In this document: piece by piece, positions 1-8,586 of the stretch | Layout: every line of letters starts with the position of its first letter | Numbering within the stretch: position 1 is the stretch's first letter | From: an uncultured Geobacteraceae bacterium | GTDB taxonomy: Bacteria; Desulfobacterota; Desulfuromonadia; Geobacterales; Pseudopelobacteraceae | Assembly: GCA_903876875.1 (NCBI GenBank) | Contig: CAIRBT010000155.1 | Span: 1 to 57,884, forward strand | Length of the DNA stretch: 57,884 nt | Reading direction: 5' to 3' | Translations under genes and position numbers: made by a program | Notes under the pieces: model-generated | Databases searched by the model: none | Seen by the model: only the letters and a program-made list of their open reading frames with translations | What the model was told of the DNA's origin: nothing

Positions 1-1
1 G

Positions 2-715
2 GTTGACCTGTTGACAGAAATAGATGGCGGTGAACTGGTATTGATTGAGTTGCAGGTCGAAGGTCAGTACGACTATTTTCACCGCATGTTGTATGGCACC
101 TCAAAGCTGATCACCGACTATATGGATGCCGGTTTTAACTACAACAAAGTACGTAAAATTTTATCCATAAATATTGTGTACTTTGATCTGGGGCACGGTG
201 AAGATTATGTGTATAAAGGTCTTACCGACTTTAGGGGCATCCACAAAAACGATCTTCTGAACCTGTCCGCTCTGCAGAAAAAAGAATTTATTAATTTAAC
301 GACCGTCTCCGATATATTTCCCGAGTACTATATTTTAAAAGTTAACGGTTTTAACAACGTTGCTAAAGACACCCTTGATGAATGGATGTATTTTCTGAAG
401 AATTCAGCCATAAAAAGCGAATTCAGGGCAAAAGGTCTGGAAAAGGCTTCAGTAGAACTTGATATAATGAAGCTGTCACAAGAAGACCGTGAGGAGTATG
501 AGAGTTATATTGAGGACCGTCGTATTACCGAGAGTTCCGTGAAGACATCATGGATCGAGGGTCTGATTGAAGGTGAGATTAAAGGCAAGATTGAAGGCAA
601 GATCGAAGGCAAAATCGAGGTTGGCAAACGATTGCTGCTCAGAGGGATGAGTGTTGAAGAAGCTGCAGAGCTTGCCGGGGTGGATGAGGAGTTATTGCGG
701 GGTGTGGATGGATGA
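2..715 (+). CDS. PD-(D/E)XK nuclease family transposase-like protein, 5' partial
   Basis: The frame is open to the left edge of the window, so the N terminus is missing. The first visible residues (VDLLTEIDGGELVLIELQ) fit the catalytic strand of Rpn/PDDEXK_2 nucleases, where an acidic residue is followed by an E-x-Q core. Such proteins promote recombination or act as putative transposases. The C-terminal part carries a short tandem repeat of E-G/K-x-I-E-G-K units, matched by DNA repeats near 560-620, and then a small helical tail (SVEEAAELAGVDEELL), both typical of the family. No partner gene is visible. The family assignment is fairly secure and the activity is unknown. Confidence 0.75.
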   Translation, partial: VDLLTEIDGGELVLIELQVEGQYDYFHRMLYGTSKLITDYMDAGFNYNKVRKILSINIVYFDLGHGEDYVYKGLTDFRGIHKNDLLNLSALQKKEFINLTTVSDIFPEYYILKVNGFNNVAKDTLDEWMYFLKNSAIKSEFRAKGLEKASVELDIMKLSQEDREEYESYIEDRRITESSVKTSWIEGLIEGEIKGKIEGKIEGKIEVGKRLLLRGMSVEEAAELAGVDEELLRGVDG

Positions 716-830
716 GATAAGGTTAAGAAAAGCAAAACTCCAAAACGTGTAACGTGTAATATTGTTGTGGCAGTGTGAAGAGAGTTTCACTGGAATGACA
801 TGGCTATAACCAATAGAGGTAGGTGCTATC

Positions 831-1451
831 GTGGGTAACTATACAACCATCGTTATCGACTTTGAAACAACTGGTCTTTCTCCCGGATATGGTGACCGAA
901 CGATAGAGGTAGGAGCCGTGCTGATCTCCAACCGGCAGATTATGGACCAGTTTCAAAGTCTGATGAATCCTGAAATGAGGATCCCCGGTTTCATTGAAGA
1001 GTACACCGGTATTTCAAACCGGATGTTAGCCACGGCACCAGGCATCACTGAAGTAATGCACCAACTGAAGGTCTTTCTTGCTAATCATCCTCTGGTCGCC
1101 CATAACGCCTCCTTCGATTCCCGCTTCCTTGATGCAGAGTTGCAACGTATCAACCATAAGCGCCAGAATGAATTCGCCTGTTCTCTGCTCTCATCCCGAC
1201 GATTGTACCCGGAGGCACCCAATCATACGCTTGAAACGCTGGTACGCTATAAAAAACTGAAGACGGATGGCGTCCATCACCGGGCACTTGCAGATGCCGA
1301 GATGGCTGCTCATCTCTGGATTCGCATGACAGAAGACATCCGCAACAACTATGGCCTTCAGAATGTTTCGTTTAGTCTGATGCAGCAGCTGTGCAAAGTA
1401 CCGAAGAAAAAAGTGCCGGAATTTATGCAGAAGATGAGGGCAAAGGGATAA
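831..1451 (+). CDS. DnaQ-like 3'-5' exonuclease (DEDDh)
   Basis: This 206-residue protein has the three exonuclease motifs of the DNA polymerase III epsilon superfamily: IDFETTGLSPG near residue 9 (Asp and Glu metal ligands), HNASFDSRFL near 91, and HRALADAEMAAHLW near 150 with the DEDDh His and last Asp. It should remove nucleotides from DNA or RNA 3' ends. It has no polymerase-binding extension or GIY-YIG domain, so it is a stand-alone exonuclease rather than a full DnaQ. The start is the GTG at 831, with a purine-rich AGAGGTAGG about 8 bases upstream. It is convergent with the dehydrogenase at 1485. Confidence 0.8.
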   Translation: MGNYTTIVIDFETTGLSPGYGDRTIEVGAVLISNRQIMDQFQSLMNPEMRIPGFIEEYTGISNRMLATAPGITEVMHQLKVFLANHPLVAHNASFDSRFLDAELQRINHKRQNEFACSLLSSRRLYPEAPNHTLETLVRYKKLKTDGVHHRALADAEMAAHLWIRMTEDIRNNYGLQNVSFSLMQQLCKVPKKKVPEFMQKMRAKG

Positions 1452-1484
1452 TCTGCGTGTAATTTGCTCTTCCGTCTGACCGGA

Positions 1485-2447
1485 TTATATTTCACCGCTT
1501 TTTAGTAAAGAGTACAACTTCTCAGTTCGACAGATTCCGAGCCATTCTTCGATAAAGAGGTCAAGATATTCACGACTTATGGCACTGGAGTGGGGTGTAA
1601 TCAGGACATTTTGCTTCTCCCAGAGCGGTGAGTCGGCAGGGAGTGGTTCTTCGGCAAAAACATCCAGTCCGGCACCGGCCAGGGTGCCATTGTCAAGGGC
1701 GTCCACAAGGTCGGCCTCCCGGTAACAGTTGCCCCTGCCAAGATTGTATATACAGGCACCGGGTTTCATGAGGCTGAAATGACGGGCGGTGAACATTTCA
1801 TTGGTTTCTGTGCCACCAGGAAGCAGTAATACCACATGATCTGCTTTTGGCAACTCCTCTTCTATGTTGTGAAAGGAGATGACCCGGTCGGCAACGTGGC
1901 TTCCCACTGGAAGCTGCGGATTGCGCTTGACTCCGATGACTGTAGCTCCAAACGCCTTCAGTAACTCCGCCATCGAAACTCCCAATGAACCGAAACCAAC
2001 GATCAACACTCTCTGACTGAACAGTCCGGTACATTCGCTGTACTCAAGGCGTCCCCACTTACGATCCTGCTGATCCGCCAGCGAATTTCTGAGTCGACGA
2101 TTGAAAAAGAGCATCATGGAGAGCAGACTTTCCCGCATAATACGACCGTGAAAACTGCCATGGAATGTTGGTACCCGCCCGGTGGGATCGGCTGCAACCC
2201 AGTCACGGCCTGCAGCGGGGGTGAAAACCGCCTTGAGCCGCTCTGCCCGTGCATACCACTCGGGTTTGAATATCCACACCAGGGCACATTCGGCTGCGGG
2301 GAGCCGCTCCATGAAGTCACTGTTATCTGCTGCGACGGTGAGGCGTACATCGGGCAGGGCGTGGCGAATCTCTTCGATATGGCGAGATTTCAGGGTGAAG
2401 GCATCAACACTGTTGTGAAGGTGGATGAGGATTTCGTTGATCTTCAT
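1485..2447 (-). CDS. D-isomer-specific 2-hydroxyacid dehydrogenase
   Basis: This 320-residue NAD(P)-dependent oxidoreductase belongs to the D-2-hydroxyacid dehydrogenase family, which interconverts 2-oxo acids and D-2-hydroxy acids. The Rossmann motif GFGSLG lies near residue 150. The family catalytic set is visible as NLGRGNCYREADLV (Arg), FAEEPLP (Glu) and TPHSSA (His). The N-terminal substrate domain is divergent, as in the glyoxylate/hydroxypyruvate reductase branch. It follows the flavin reductase gene on the same strand with a gap of about 60 bases and may share its transcript. The substrate cannot be read from the sequence. Confidence 0.85.
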   Translation of the reverse strand: MKINEILIHLHNSVDAFTLKSRHIEEIRHALPDVRLTVAADNSDFMERLPAAECALVWIFKPEWYARAERLKAVFTPAAGRDWVAADPTGRVPTFHGSFHGRIMRESLLSMMLFFNRRLRNSLADQQDRKWGRLEYSECTGLFSQRVLIVGFGSLGVSMAELLKAFGATVIGVKRNPQLPVGSHVADRVISFHNIEEELPKADHVVLLLPGGTETNEMFTARHFSLMKPGACIYNLGRGNCYREADLVDALDNGTLAGAGLDVFAEEPLPADSPLWEKQNVLITPHSSAISREYLDLFIEEWLGICRTEKLYSLLKSGEI

Positions 2448-2505
2448 GGTTTCGAGATGCGCGCTGACCAGGTTATCTTGCGTGTTGAATGGCAGGTGGA
2501 TGTAT

Positions 2506-3078
2506 TCATTTTAAAAATCCCTTCCCGACAGAAAATGCTTTGCCCAACAGGGATCCCACACCGTGATACCCTTTGTGCGATGGGTCGTACACCAGCGGCC
2601 TGATCTTCATGATGTCGAGCAGGCCGTCCTCACCACAGGCCGCCTGGTCACCTTTGACATCGATAATTTCACCGATGAATTGGGTGTGGATACCAAGTTC
2701 GACGGTCTGCACGAGGCGACATTCCAATACCACCGGGAATTCTTCGGCGTAGGGGGCATCGACCAGTTCGCTCCGTACCGGAGTCAATCCTGCGGCGGCA
2801 AACTTGTCAACGGAGCTCCCAGACGCAATGCCGCAGTAATCTGCTTCGGCCATTTTCCCTTCGCAGGCAATGCCAACAGTGAACGCCTGCCGCTCTAAAA
2901 TGGCATCATAGGAATGGCGAGCCTTACGGAGGGATACGGTGACGCAGGGGGGATCGGAACAGCAGAGGCCACCCCAGGCGGCATTCATCAGGTTTGGTTT
3001 GCCCTCCCGGTCATAGCTGCCGACCATGAGAACCGGTGTGGGAAAGAGGAGGGTTTTTGCTCCGAGTGATTTTTTCAT
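2506..3078 (-). CDS. Flavin reductase-like (FMN-binding split barrel) protein
   Basis: The 190-residue protein has the flavin reductase-like domain pattern: [23 protein letters not shown] at the N terminus, then [22 protein letters not shown], and a Cys-containing core ([10 protein letters not shown]). Members bind FMN and reduce it with NAD(P)H or act as small flavoproteins in anaerobes. Length and composition are normal for the family. It sits between a 2-hydroxyacid dehydrogenase and a methyltransferase on the same strand. The partner oxygenase or reductase is not identifiable here. Confidence 0.8.
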   Translation of the reverse strand: MKKSLGAKTLLFPTPVLMVGSYDREGKPNLMNAAWGGLCCSDPPCVTVSLRKARHSYDAILERQAFTVGIACEGKMAEADYCGIASGSSVDKFAAAGLTPVRSELVDAPYAEEFPVVLECRLVQTVELGIHTQFIGEIIDVKGDQAACGEDGLLDIMKIRPLVYDPSHKGYHGVGSLLGKAFSVGKGFLK

Positions 3079-3135
3079 ATATTCTCCGTAATGTGCGTTG
3101 ACTATTTGAGAGGAGAAGGGAGTGCGCTGCCTTCA

Positions 3136-3897
3136 TTACTTGCCTTTGCAGGCTGAAAAAAGAATGCGCCGGAACGTGTAGTATACCGGGCCGGATGGCC
3201 AGATACGGCGTAGTTTTTCTTTGTAGCACGCTAGAAAACTTTCGTGCAACTCCTGTGGCAGACGTTCGAAGTACGGAACCAGTGTGGTGCCGGATGTCCA
3301 TTCGGCAACCGCTTCCGCATCTGGCATGACCGTGGGGTAGACTTTTTCGTACACGGTTATTTCACTACCACCGGAAGTATGGAGCAGTTCGGCGTAGCTG
3401 TCAATCTCCAGTACAGGGGATGTGCGGAACCATCCGTCGAGTACCGACCTGAACGGCTCCTGGAGGGCGGTGTCAATGATGGCGACATGGGCCGGGTGTT
3501 TGTGGTTTGCCGGAGTCTGCACCGCCAGCTGCCCTCCCGGAGTAACCAACGAAAACAGTCGGGGAATCAGGGAATGGTGGTCATCTACCCAGTGAATTGC
3601 GGCATGGGAAAAGACCAGATCCCACATGCCGGTCGCCCCTTCAAGGGAGCCCTGGGAAAAGTCCAGGTTGTGAGACTGCTGTAACCGGGCTTTTTCCAGC
3701 ATGGTGGAGGAGCTGTCCAGGCCAAGCACATGGGCTCCCGGCAGACGATCAGCCAGTCGGCGGCTCAATTCTCCCGTGCCGCACCCCAAGTCAACAACCG
3801 TCATCTCTTGATGGATGTGGATCAGGGTAAGGAGATCATCAAACGGTGCGAAGCGCTCAGCGCGGAATTTATGATATTGCTCGGGGTCCCAGGGCAT
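3136..3897 (-). CDS. tam: SAM-dependent methyltransferase, trans-aconitate 2-methyltransferase-like
   Basis: This 253-residue class I methyltransferase shows motif I VVDLGCGTGELSRRLA near residue 34, motif II-like GLDSSSTMLEKA, and the Tam-type HAAIHWVDDH and TPGGQLAVQTPANHKHPAH segments. The Tam family methylates trans-aconitate, a by-product that inhibits aconitase, in the cytoplasm. The start ATG overlaps the stop codon of the upstream toxin gene (TGATG), so translation of the two may be coupled. That overlap is unusual and suggests the toxin-antitoxin locus inserted directly in front of tam. The exact substrate is inferred from family similarity only. Confidence 0.75.
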   Translation of the reverse strand: MPWDPEQYHKFRAERFAPFDDLLTLIHIHQEMTVVDLGCGTGELSRRLADRLPGAHVLGLDSSSTMLEKARLQQSHNLDFSQGSLEGATGMWDLVFSHAAIHWVDDHHSLIPRLFSLVTPGGQLAVQTPANHKHPAHVAIIDTALQEPFRSVLDGWFRTSPVLEIDSYAELLHTSGGSEITVYEKVYPTVMPDAEAVAEWTSGTTLVPYFERLPQELHESFLACYKEKLRRIWPSGPVYYTFRRILFSACKGK

Positions 3898-4382
3898 CAG
3901 GGTGCTCCTTTTATGTCTATGCCAAGTTCTTTGTGATAATTTATGAGTGTGCTGGTGCGAAACTCGAATCTACTCAGTATGTTGGCGTGGTTTAACTGCG
4001 TCGCACTAATATATTGATTGACGTATTTTTCAAATTTCATTTGGATGTGATTTTCTTTTTCTCTCAATTTAACATGTTCGGAATCTGGTATTCTAAACGG
4101 AGAGGAGGATATATACGTGGGCTTTGCAAGTAGAACGGCCTTAGAAAAATCCAACCCCTTTCCCTTTACGCCTGGCATATTGCTTCTGACAACAACGTAC
4201 GACGCATCGTGTCTTATACGAGAGCGTAATGGGATACCAAAAGTTAGATTGCCGACTCTAATTATGACAATACCGTATCCCCTGGTTTTATTCTGTAGCC
4301 ATTTTCCATCCACGTAATCCAGTACCTCAACAAGATGAGTGTTCTCGATGTAGAAGGATATATCGAGCTTTTTTAAGTGCAT
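3897..4382 (-). CDS. tenpN: Type III toxin-antitoxin endoribonuclease toxin, TenpN/ToxN-like
   Basis: The 161-residue protein resembles TenpN of type III toxin-antitoxin systems. It has an N-terminal NTHLVEVLD segment, TRGYGIVIIRVGNLTFGIPLRS near residues 34-54, GKGLDFSKAVLL near 76, and a helical C terminus (MKFEKYVNQYI). ToxN/AbiQ/TenpN proteins are RNases that cut mRNA and process their own RNA antitoxin, which inhibits them as a complex. The upstream architecture matches: promoter, two repeats, intrinsic terminator, then this gene with an AAGGTG ribosome binding site before the ATG at 4382. Known members can act in phage defence by abortive infection. The family call rests on remembered motifs and the locus layout. 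Confidence 0.8.
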   Translation of the reverse strand: MHLKKLDISFYIENTHLVEVLDYVDGKWLQNKTRGYGIVIIRVGNLTFGIPLRSRIRHDASYVVVRSNMPGVKGKGLDFSKAVLLAKPTYISSSPFRIPDSEHVKLREKENHIQMKFEKYVNQYISATQLNHANILSRFEFRTSTLINYHKELGIDIKGAP

Positions 4383-4402
4383 AGAGTCACCTTACGCGTG
4401 AT

Positions 4403-4434
4403 AAACAAAAACCCCCTCTGGGTAAAAGGGGGCT
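4403..4434 (-). terminator. Intrinsic terminator between TenpI RNA and toxin gene
   Basis: On the minus strand, CCCCCT pairs with AGGGGG around a loop of about nine bases, followed by a run of five T and then GTTT. In type III systems this terminator sets the ratio of antitoxin RNA to toxin mRNA by letting only part of transcription through. Confidence 0.8.
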
Positions 4435-4439
4435 TCGGT

Positions 4440-4554
4440 GGTCCATTCTGTGTGGAGTCTTCAGTTTTTAACGTGGGGGAACTCCTCCCACCACAACATT
4501 CATCATGGAGTCTTCAGTTTTTAACGTGGGGGAACTCCTCCCACCACTGACCAC
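4440..4554 (-). ncRNA. tenpI: TenpI-like antitoxin RNA with two tandem repeats
   Basis: Two identical 42-base units lie at 4453-4494 and 4506-4547, separated by an 11-base spacer, giving a 53-base period. On the minus strand each unit begins GTGGTGGGAGGAG, contains the complementary CTCC/GGAG and CCCAC/GTGGG tracts needed for a compact fold, and ends in an A-rich single-stranded stretch. A partial third unit may follow toward the terminator (CCACCG near 4435-4440). Repeats of about 35-50 bases directly upstream of a ToxN-family gene are the signature of the RNA antitoxin, which the toxin cuts into monomers that form pseudoknots and bind it. Confidence 0.8.
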
Positions 4555-4560
4555 ATGGCT

Positions 4561-4589
4561 ATTAGACTACGGTTGATATCTTTTGTCAA
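4561..4589 (-). promoter_or_regulatory. Promoter of the TenpIN locus
   Basis: On the minus strand there is a consensus -35 TTGACA (4589-4584), a 17-base spacer and TCTAAT (4566-4561, 5 of 6 matches to TATAAT). Transcription would begin just before the first repeat. Confidence 0.75.
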
Positions 4590-4706
4590 TTGTAAAGTAT
4601 CGGTATTTTGAAGTATCAATGCCCCAGATAGGCGGCAATAACGCGCAAGTTTTACGGTAATTCCTCCGGAACACCTTCAACCAAAGGTAATTCGACGTAA
4701 ATATTC

Positions 4707-4736
4707 TTGACATTACGCTGGTACATACTATATAAA
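4707..4736 (+). promoter_or_regulatory. Sigma-70 type promoter for block A
   Basis: TTGACA (4707-4712) is followed 18 bases later by TATAAA (4731-4736). An ATCTATA motif directly follows the -10. The expected start lies close to leader A. Confidence 0.7.
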
Positions 4737-4760
4737 ATCTATATAAATAATATCACATGA

Positions 4761-4809
4761 CTGACTGGAAAACCAGAGGTCAAGGGACAATGCCCCTTGG
4801 CCTCTTTTT
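4761..4809 (+). promoter_or_regulatory. Leader A: covarying hairpin plus terminator (attenuator)
   Basis: CTGAC is followed by the hairpin CTGG-AAAA-CCAG (4765-4776), then AGGTCAAGGG as the 5' arm of a terminator whose 3' arm CCCTTGGCCT runs into TTTTT (4805-4809). Relative to the other copies (CCAG-AAAA-CTGG), both sides of the first hairpin are swapped so that pairing is kept, which is compensatory evidence for an RNA structure. TGAC can also pair with GTCA of the terminator arm, giving a possible antiterminator. It precedes the corrinoid methyltransferase operon. Confidence 0.75.
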
Positions 4810-4843
4810 GCGTTTTACAGCCTGCTGTTACAAAGGAATGAAC

Positions 4844-5800
4844 ATGGGGATAGTGCGCAGATGTACATTCGTGCTCGGCATCTTACTAACGGTTTCTGTA
4901 GGTCTGTGCGGTGGGGCAGTTTCGAGCAAGGCAGATGCACCGGGCACAATTATCGTCTCGGATGCCAAGTCTCTCAACCATGTTAATCTGTATGTTGCAG
5001 ATGCTCTTGGTCTTTTCAAAAAACATGGTGTCGCTGTTACCATCAGTGAAACCAGGGATCAATCGGCTTCTCTTGATGCGGTTGTCACCGGAAGAGCAGA
5101 TCTGTTCTGGTCCTGCCCGTCCGTCGGCATATCTGCCATTGGCAATGGTGCTCCTCTCAAAATTATCTCACAGGTTAAATCACCCTGCAGTTGGGTGCTG
5201 GTTGCCGGAAAGAAGTCACACCTTACGAGCTGGAGGGATTTGAAAGGTAAGCACATTGCAGGTACCTCGGCAACCTGCGAAGGGGTTATCGCCTACCAAA
5301 AGAGAGCAAAAAACGCCGGAGCGGAGTTTGTGCTGGAAACTCTGGCCAGAGGACAGGCACTGGTAGCCCTGGAAACGGGAAAGATTGACGGGGCAATTCT
5401 GGAAGAACCGTATGTCAGTAGTGCTGAAAGAAAAGGGTTTTCTCTATTCTTCTGTGACACGGCTTCTCAGGTGCCGTGTCGGGTCATCACAGCCCGCACC
5501 GGATATCTGACAGAGAATCCCGTAGCTTTGAAGCGTTTTGTTGCAGCGATCCAGGAAGCAAACTCCATTATTCTCAAGGATCCACAGGGGACAGTGGTGA
5601 CTGAAATTGCCAAGAGATATACCGGTATTCCTGACCATACTGTCAAACAGGTTATCAGTCACCTCCATTTTACTACCACAATCCAGGAACAGGGGCTGCT
5701 GTCACTGGCAGACGATCTTGTTGCACTGAAAAATATCAGGGAAAATCCCGAGAAGAGACTCTTTGCAAAAGAATTCAGAGGAATTACCTGGGGAAAGTAA
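4844..5800 (+). CDS. Periplasmic substrate-binding protein, NMT1/SsuA-like
   Basis: This binding protein of the NMT1/THI5 and SsuA type has a signal peptide (MGIVRRCTFVLGILLTVSVGLC) and the family sequence LNHVNLYVADALGLFKKHGV near residue 40, LIDAVVTGRADLFWSCPSVG-like ligand contacts, and TGKIDGAILEEPY near 180. The start at 4844 is chosen because AAAGGA lies at 4832-4837 and the upstream in-frame ATG at 4757 falls inside leader A. It is the first gene of block A and has no permease beside it, so it probably delivers its ligand to the importer of block B. The ligand may be a small methylated or sulfur compound, by context only. Confidence 0.75.
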   Translation: MGIVRRCTFVLGILLTVSVGLCGGAVSSKADAPGTIIVSDAKSLNHVNLYVADALGLFKKHGVAVTISETRDQSASLDAVVTGRADLFWSCPSVGISAIGNGAPLKIISQVKSPCSWVLVAGKKSHLTSWRDLKGKHIAGTSATCEGVIAYQKRAKNAGAEFVLETLARGQALVALETGKIDGAILEEPYVSSAERKGFSLFFCDTASQVPCRVITARTGYLTENPVALKRFVAAIQEANSIILKDPQGTVVTEIAKRYTGIPDHTVKQVISHLHFTTTIQEQGLLSLADDLVALKNIRENPEKRLFAKEFRGITWGK

Positions 5801-5825
5801 TACTACATTTCACGGAGCTGCGCAG

Positions 5826-6479
5826 ATGAGTGTATTGACACCGGAAGCATTGTTTGAAGAGTTATCGAATGCGGTTGTAGAGATGGATGAAGAGAGAGTG
5901 ATAACAGGATCTGAGGCTGCACTTGCTGCGGATATTGATGCCTATGATGCTATTCAGCAGGGGCTTTCCCACGGTATGGAACGGGCCGGGCAGCTCTTTG
6001 AGGATGAAGAATATTTTATTCCTGAATTACTGATGTGCTCCGATGCCATGTATGCCGGTCTGGAGGTACTCAAGCCCCATCTGAAAAGAACTACCGAGAG
6101 CAGGGGGACTGTGGTCATCGGCGTGATTGAAGGGGATACCCACGATATTGGCAAGAATATGGTGCGTATCATGCTCGAATCGGGTGGATTCAAGGTCATC
6201 GATTTGGGACGTGACGTGACACCTCAACGTTTTGTGGATACGGCGCGTGAGTCGAAGGCCGATATAATCGCACTGTCCACACTGATGACCACCACCATGG
6301 ACGGCATGGGTACCGTGGTCAGGTTGCTGGAGGAAGCTGATCTTCGGGGGGGGGTAAAGGTAATGGTGGGGGGTGGTCCCATCTCGACCGGTTTTGCCAA
6401 GCGTATTGGTGCCGATGGCTATGCGGTTAATGCAGCGGAAGCGGTGAAGGTTGCCCGGGAACTTGTGGGGAACGCCTGA
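5826..6479 (+). CDS. Methyltransferase cognate corrinoid protein
   Basis: This 217-residue protein has an N-terminal helical cap (residues 1-90) and a cobalamin-binding Rossmann domain with the base-off motif D104-x-H106-x2-G109 in IEGDTHDIGKNM, followed by GGGPIS near 195. Such proteins (MtbC, MttC, MtsB-like) carry a methyl group on cobalt between two methyltransferases. The start is the ATG at 5826, since the frame extends upstream into the preceding gene. It overlaps the start of the next gene by one base. It is the only corrinoid protein seen in the window, so all three neighbouring methyltransferases may use it. Confidence 0.88.
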   Translation: MSVLTPEALFEELSNAVVEMDEERVITGSEAALAADIDAYDAIQQGLSHGMERAGQLFEDEEYFIPELLMCSDAMYAGLEVLKPHLKRTTESRGTVVIGVIEGDTHDIGKNMVRIMLESGGFKVIDLGRDVTPQRFVDTARESKADIIALSTLMTTTMDGMGTVVRLLEEADLRGGVKVMVGGGPISTGFAKRIGADGYAVNAAEAVKVARELVGNA

Positions 6480-7549
6480 TGGCGGGTGTGGGTATGACAT
6501 CACTGGAACGGTTCGCCGCCTACGGGCGGGGTGACGCTATTGACCGGCTTCCCTGTGTACCTATCGTGGGGAACGGTGCTGCGCGGGTTATCGGTGCAAA
6601 AATTTCCCATTTTCGTGGTAACGGTCGGCTTATTGCCGAGGCCCAGACAGCCGCGTACCGCAGATTTGGCTATGACGTCATACGGGTGTTTACCGACCTC
6701 TACACTCTGGCAGAGGCCATGGGAGCCGGAGTCCACTATCCGGAAGATGAAACCGCCTATCTTTCGGTGCCGGCGATCCCGTCGGTGGAGAATATTTCCC
6801 GATTGCAGCCGGTAACCCCGGAACGGGACGGTAATCTGCCATCACACCTGGAGGCCATGCAACGGGTTATTGCAGAAGTCGGCTCTGAGGTGCCGGTCAC
6901 CGGTGCGGTTACCTGCCCCTTCACTACCGCCTCTTTTTTAATCGGGGCGGAAAATCTGGCACGGCTGATACTGAAAAACCCGGCAGCGGTGCATCAACTG
7001 TGTGAGGTTGCCCTTGAGTCGGCCATTCGGTACGCCGCCGCCATTATGGCGACCGGCTGTACGCCGAGCCTGACCGATCCGATGTCTTCCAGCACGGTCA
7101 TTGGACCCCGGCAATTCAGGGAATTTTCATTGCCCTACCTGAAGCGTCTGATTACTTTTATTCATGATCAGGGGCGCAGTGTGACCCTGCATATCTGCGG
7201 TAAAACCGACAAGATCTGGCATGACATGGTTGATGCCGGTGCCGGTTGTCTCAGTATCGATAACGATGCCAGTCTTGCCGGTGCCGTGGCGACGGTGGGG
7301 GGGCGGGTGCGTCTCATGGGCAATATCCACCCGTCGGAGATTATGCTTCAGGGGGCTCCTGCAGATGTGCGTCGGGCGGTGTTCAACTGCATTTCGCAGG
7401 CGGGCACCAGTCCGAAAGGGTATATCGTCGCGTCCGGCTGCAGCCTGCCGACCGAAACCCCCGCTGCCAACATTCAGGCAATGATGGATGCAGTCAGAGA
7501 GATTGGCTGGCCGCTCAAGCCGGAAGTACTTTCAGGGGGCATACTATGA
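6479..7549 (+). CDS. UroD/MtaA-family corrinoid methyltransferase 1
   Basis: This 356-residue zinc methyltransferase of the uroporphyrinogen decarboxylase fold shows the metal-binding triad H238-x-C240 (LHICG) and C321 (ASGCSLP), as in MtaA, MtbA and CmuA C-terminal domains. These enzymes move a methyl group between a corrinoid protein and a thiol or between a methylated substrate and the corrinoid. It starts within the stop codon of the corrinoid gene and overlaps the next gene by four bases (ATGA), so it is translationally coupled. It is clearly paralogous to the gene at 10262. Its direction and substrate are not readable. Confidence 0.82.
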   Translation: MAGVGMTSLERFAAYGRGDAIDRLPCVPIVGNGAARVIGAKISHFRGNGRLIAEAQTAAYRRFGYDVIRVFTDLYTLAEAMGAGVHYPEDETAYLSVPAIPSVENISRLQPVTPERDGNLPSHLEAMQRVIAEVGSEVPVTGAVTCPFTTASFLIGAENLARLILKNPAAVHQLCEVALESAIRYAAAIMATGCTPSLTDPMSSSTVIGPRQFREFSLPYLKRLITFIHDQGRSVTLHICGKTDKIWHDMVDAGAGCLSIDNDASLAGAVATVGGRVRLMGNIHPSEIMLQGAPADVRRAVFNCISQAGTSPKGYIVASGCSLPTETPAANIQAMMDAVREIGWPLKPEVLSGGIL

Positions 7550-8586
7550 ATGACGCAAGTCCAAAAGAGAGATTGCTCGATACGCTGGCGAAGAAAACGG
7601 TTGATCGTCCCCCGGTAATCTGTACCGGCGGTATGATGAATTCGGCCATTGTGGATGTCATGAACAAGACCGGTCATACCCTGCCGGAGGCACATTTTGA
7701 AGCGGCCCGGATGGCTGATCTTGCTACTGGTATTCATACTGAAACCGGTTTTGAAAATATGGGTATTCCGTTTTGTATGACTGTTGAGGCAGAAGTGCTC
7801 GGTAGTGTGATCGATTTTGGCTCCCGTGCCTGTGAACCAAAAATTGCCCGGGAACTGTATCCATCGGCCAAAGATGTTGTTTTCAAAGATATCAGCTCTC
7901 TTCTGCGCGTCGGGCGTATTTCTGAGGTGGCCGGTGCTGCCGAACTCCTGGTTCGGCATAACCCGGAACAGCCGGTTATCGGCAGTCTGACCGGTCCGAT
8001 CAGTACCGCTGCCTCAGTGGTCGATCCGCTGCAGTTTTTGAAAGAGTTGCGTAAAGACAGGGATTCGGCCCATCGTCTGCTTGACTATGTCAGCTCTTTT
8101 CTCATCGGTTTTGCCCGTATTCTGGTTGACAGCGGAGCAACGGCAATCTGCATCGGCGATCCGACCGCGACCGGTGAAATACTTGGTCCCCGTATGTTCG
8201 ATGAATATGCCGTGACCTATCTGAACAGGATCATCGACGGAATCCATGCTTCCGGAGTCCCGGTGCTGGTGCATATTTGTGGAGAGATGAAGGCGGTCAA
8301 GGGATCGATTCCGCTCCTTCACTCGGACGCCATCAGTACTGACGCCTTTGTGAATCTGAAACTCCTGAAACAAGAATACCCCCAGTTGACAACCATGGGG
8401 AATCTGAGCACCATTCTTCTGGAAAGTGGCGACCCGGAAAAGGTCGCCCAGCGGACTACGACGCTGGTGCGGGAAGGCATTGATATTATTTCACCCGCCT
8501 GTGGTCTCAGTACCTCCACCTCCCTTGCCACAATCCGGGCCATGACCGATACGGTGAAAGAAGGCGTCAGGGGTGCTGGCATATGA
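7546..8586 (+). CDS. UroD/MtaA-family corrinoid methyltransferase 2
   Basis: The 346-residue protein belongs to the same zinc methyltransferase fold with H243-x-C245 (VHICG) and C319 (SPACGLST). It is more MtbA-like (NSAIVDVMNKTG at the N terminus and GNLSTILLESGDPEKV near residue 280) and is distinct from the 6479 and 10262 pair. Within the operon it could be the methyl-accepting partner that moves the methyl group to a thiol, while the other two act on substrates; this is inference. It overlaps both neighbours by four bases. Confidence 0.82.
   Translation: MNDASPKERLLDTLAKKTVDRPPVICTGGMMNSAIVDVMNKTGHTLPEAHFEAARMADLATGIHTETGFENMGIPFCMTVEAEVLGSVIDFGSRACEPKIARELYPSAKDVVFKDISSLLRVGRISEVAGAAELLVRHNPEQPVIGSLTGPISTAASVVDPLQFLKELRKDRDSAHRLLDYVSSFLIGFARILVDSGATAICIGDPTATGEILGPRMFDEYAVTYLNRIIDGIHASGVPVLVHICGEMKAVKGSIPLLHSDAISTDAFVNLKLLKQEYPQLTTMGNLSTILLESGDPEKVAQRTTTLVREGIDIISPACGLSTSTSLATIRAMTDTVKEGVRGAGI

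Noticed and set aside
820-920. Near-repeat ATAGAGGTAGG around the exonuclease start
   Set aside because: It is an 11-base coincidence, one copy serving as a ribosome binding site and the other being coding sequence (IEVGAV).
4453-4547. Repeats considered as a small CRISPR array
   Set aside because: There are only two 42-base units with an 11-base spacer, no cas genes, and a ToxN-family toxin directly downstream, so an antitoxin RNA fits better.
4757-4843. In-frame ATG at 4757 that would lengthen the first binding protein by 29 residues
   Set aside because: It lies inside leader A across the hairpin and terminator, has no ribosome binding site, and would put the signal peptide in the middle of the protein.
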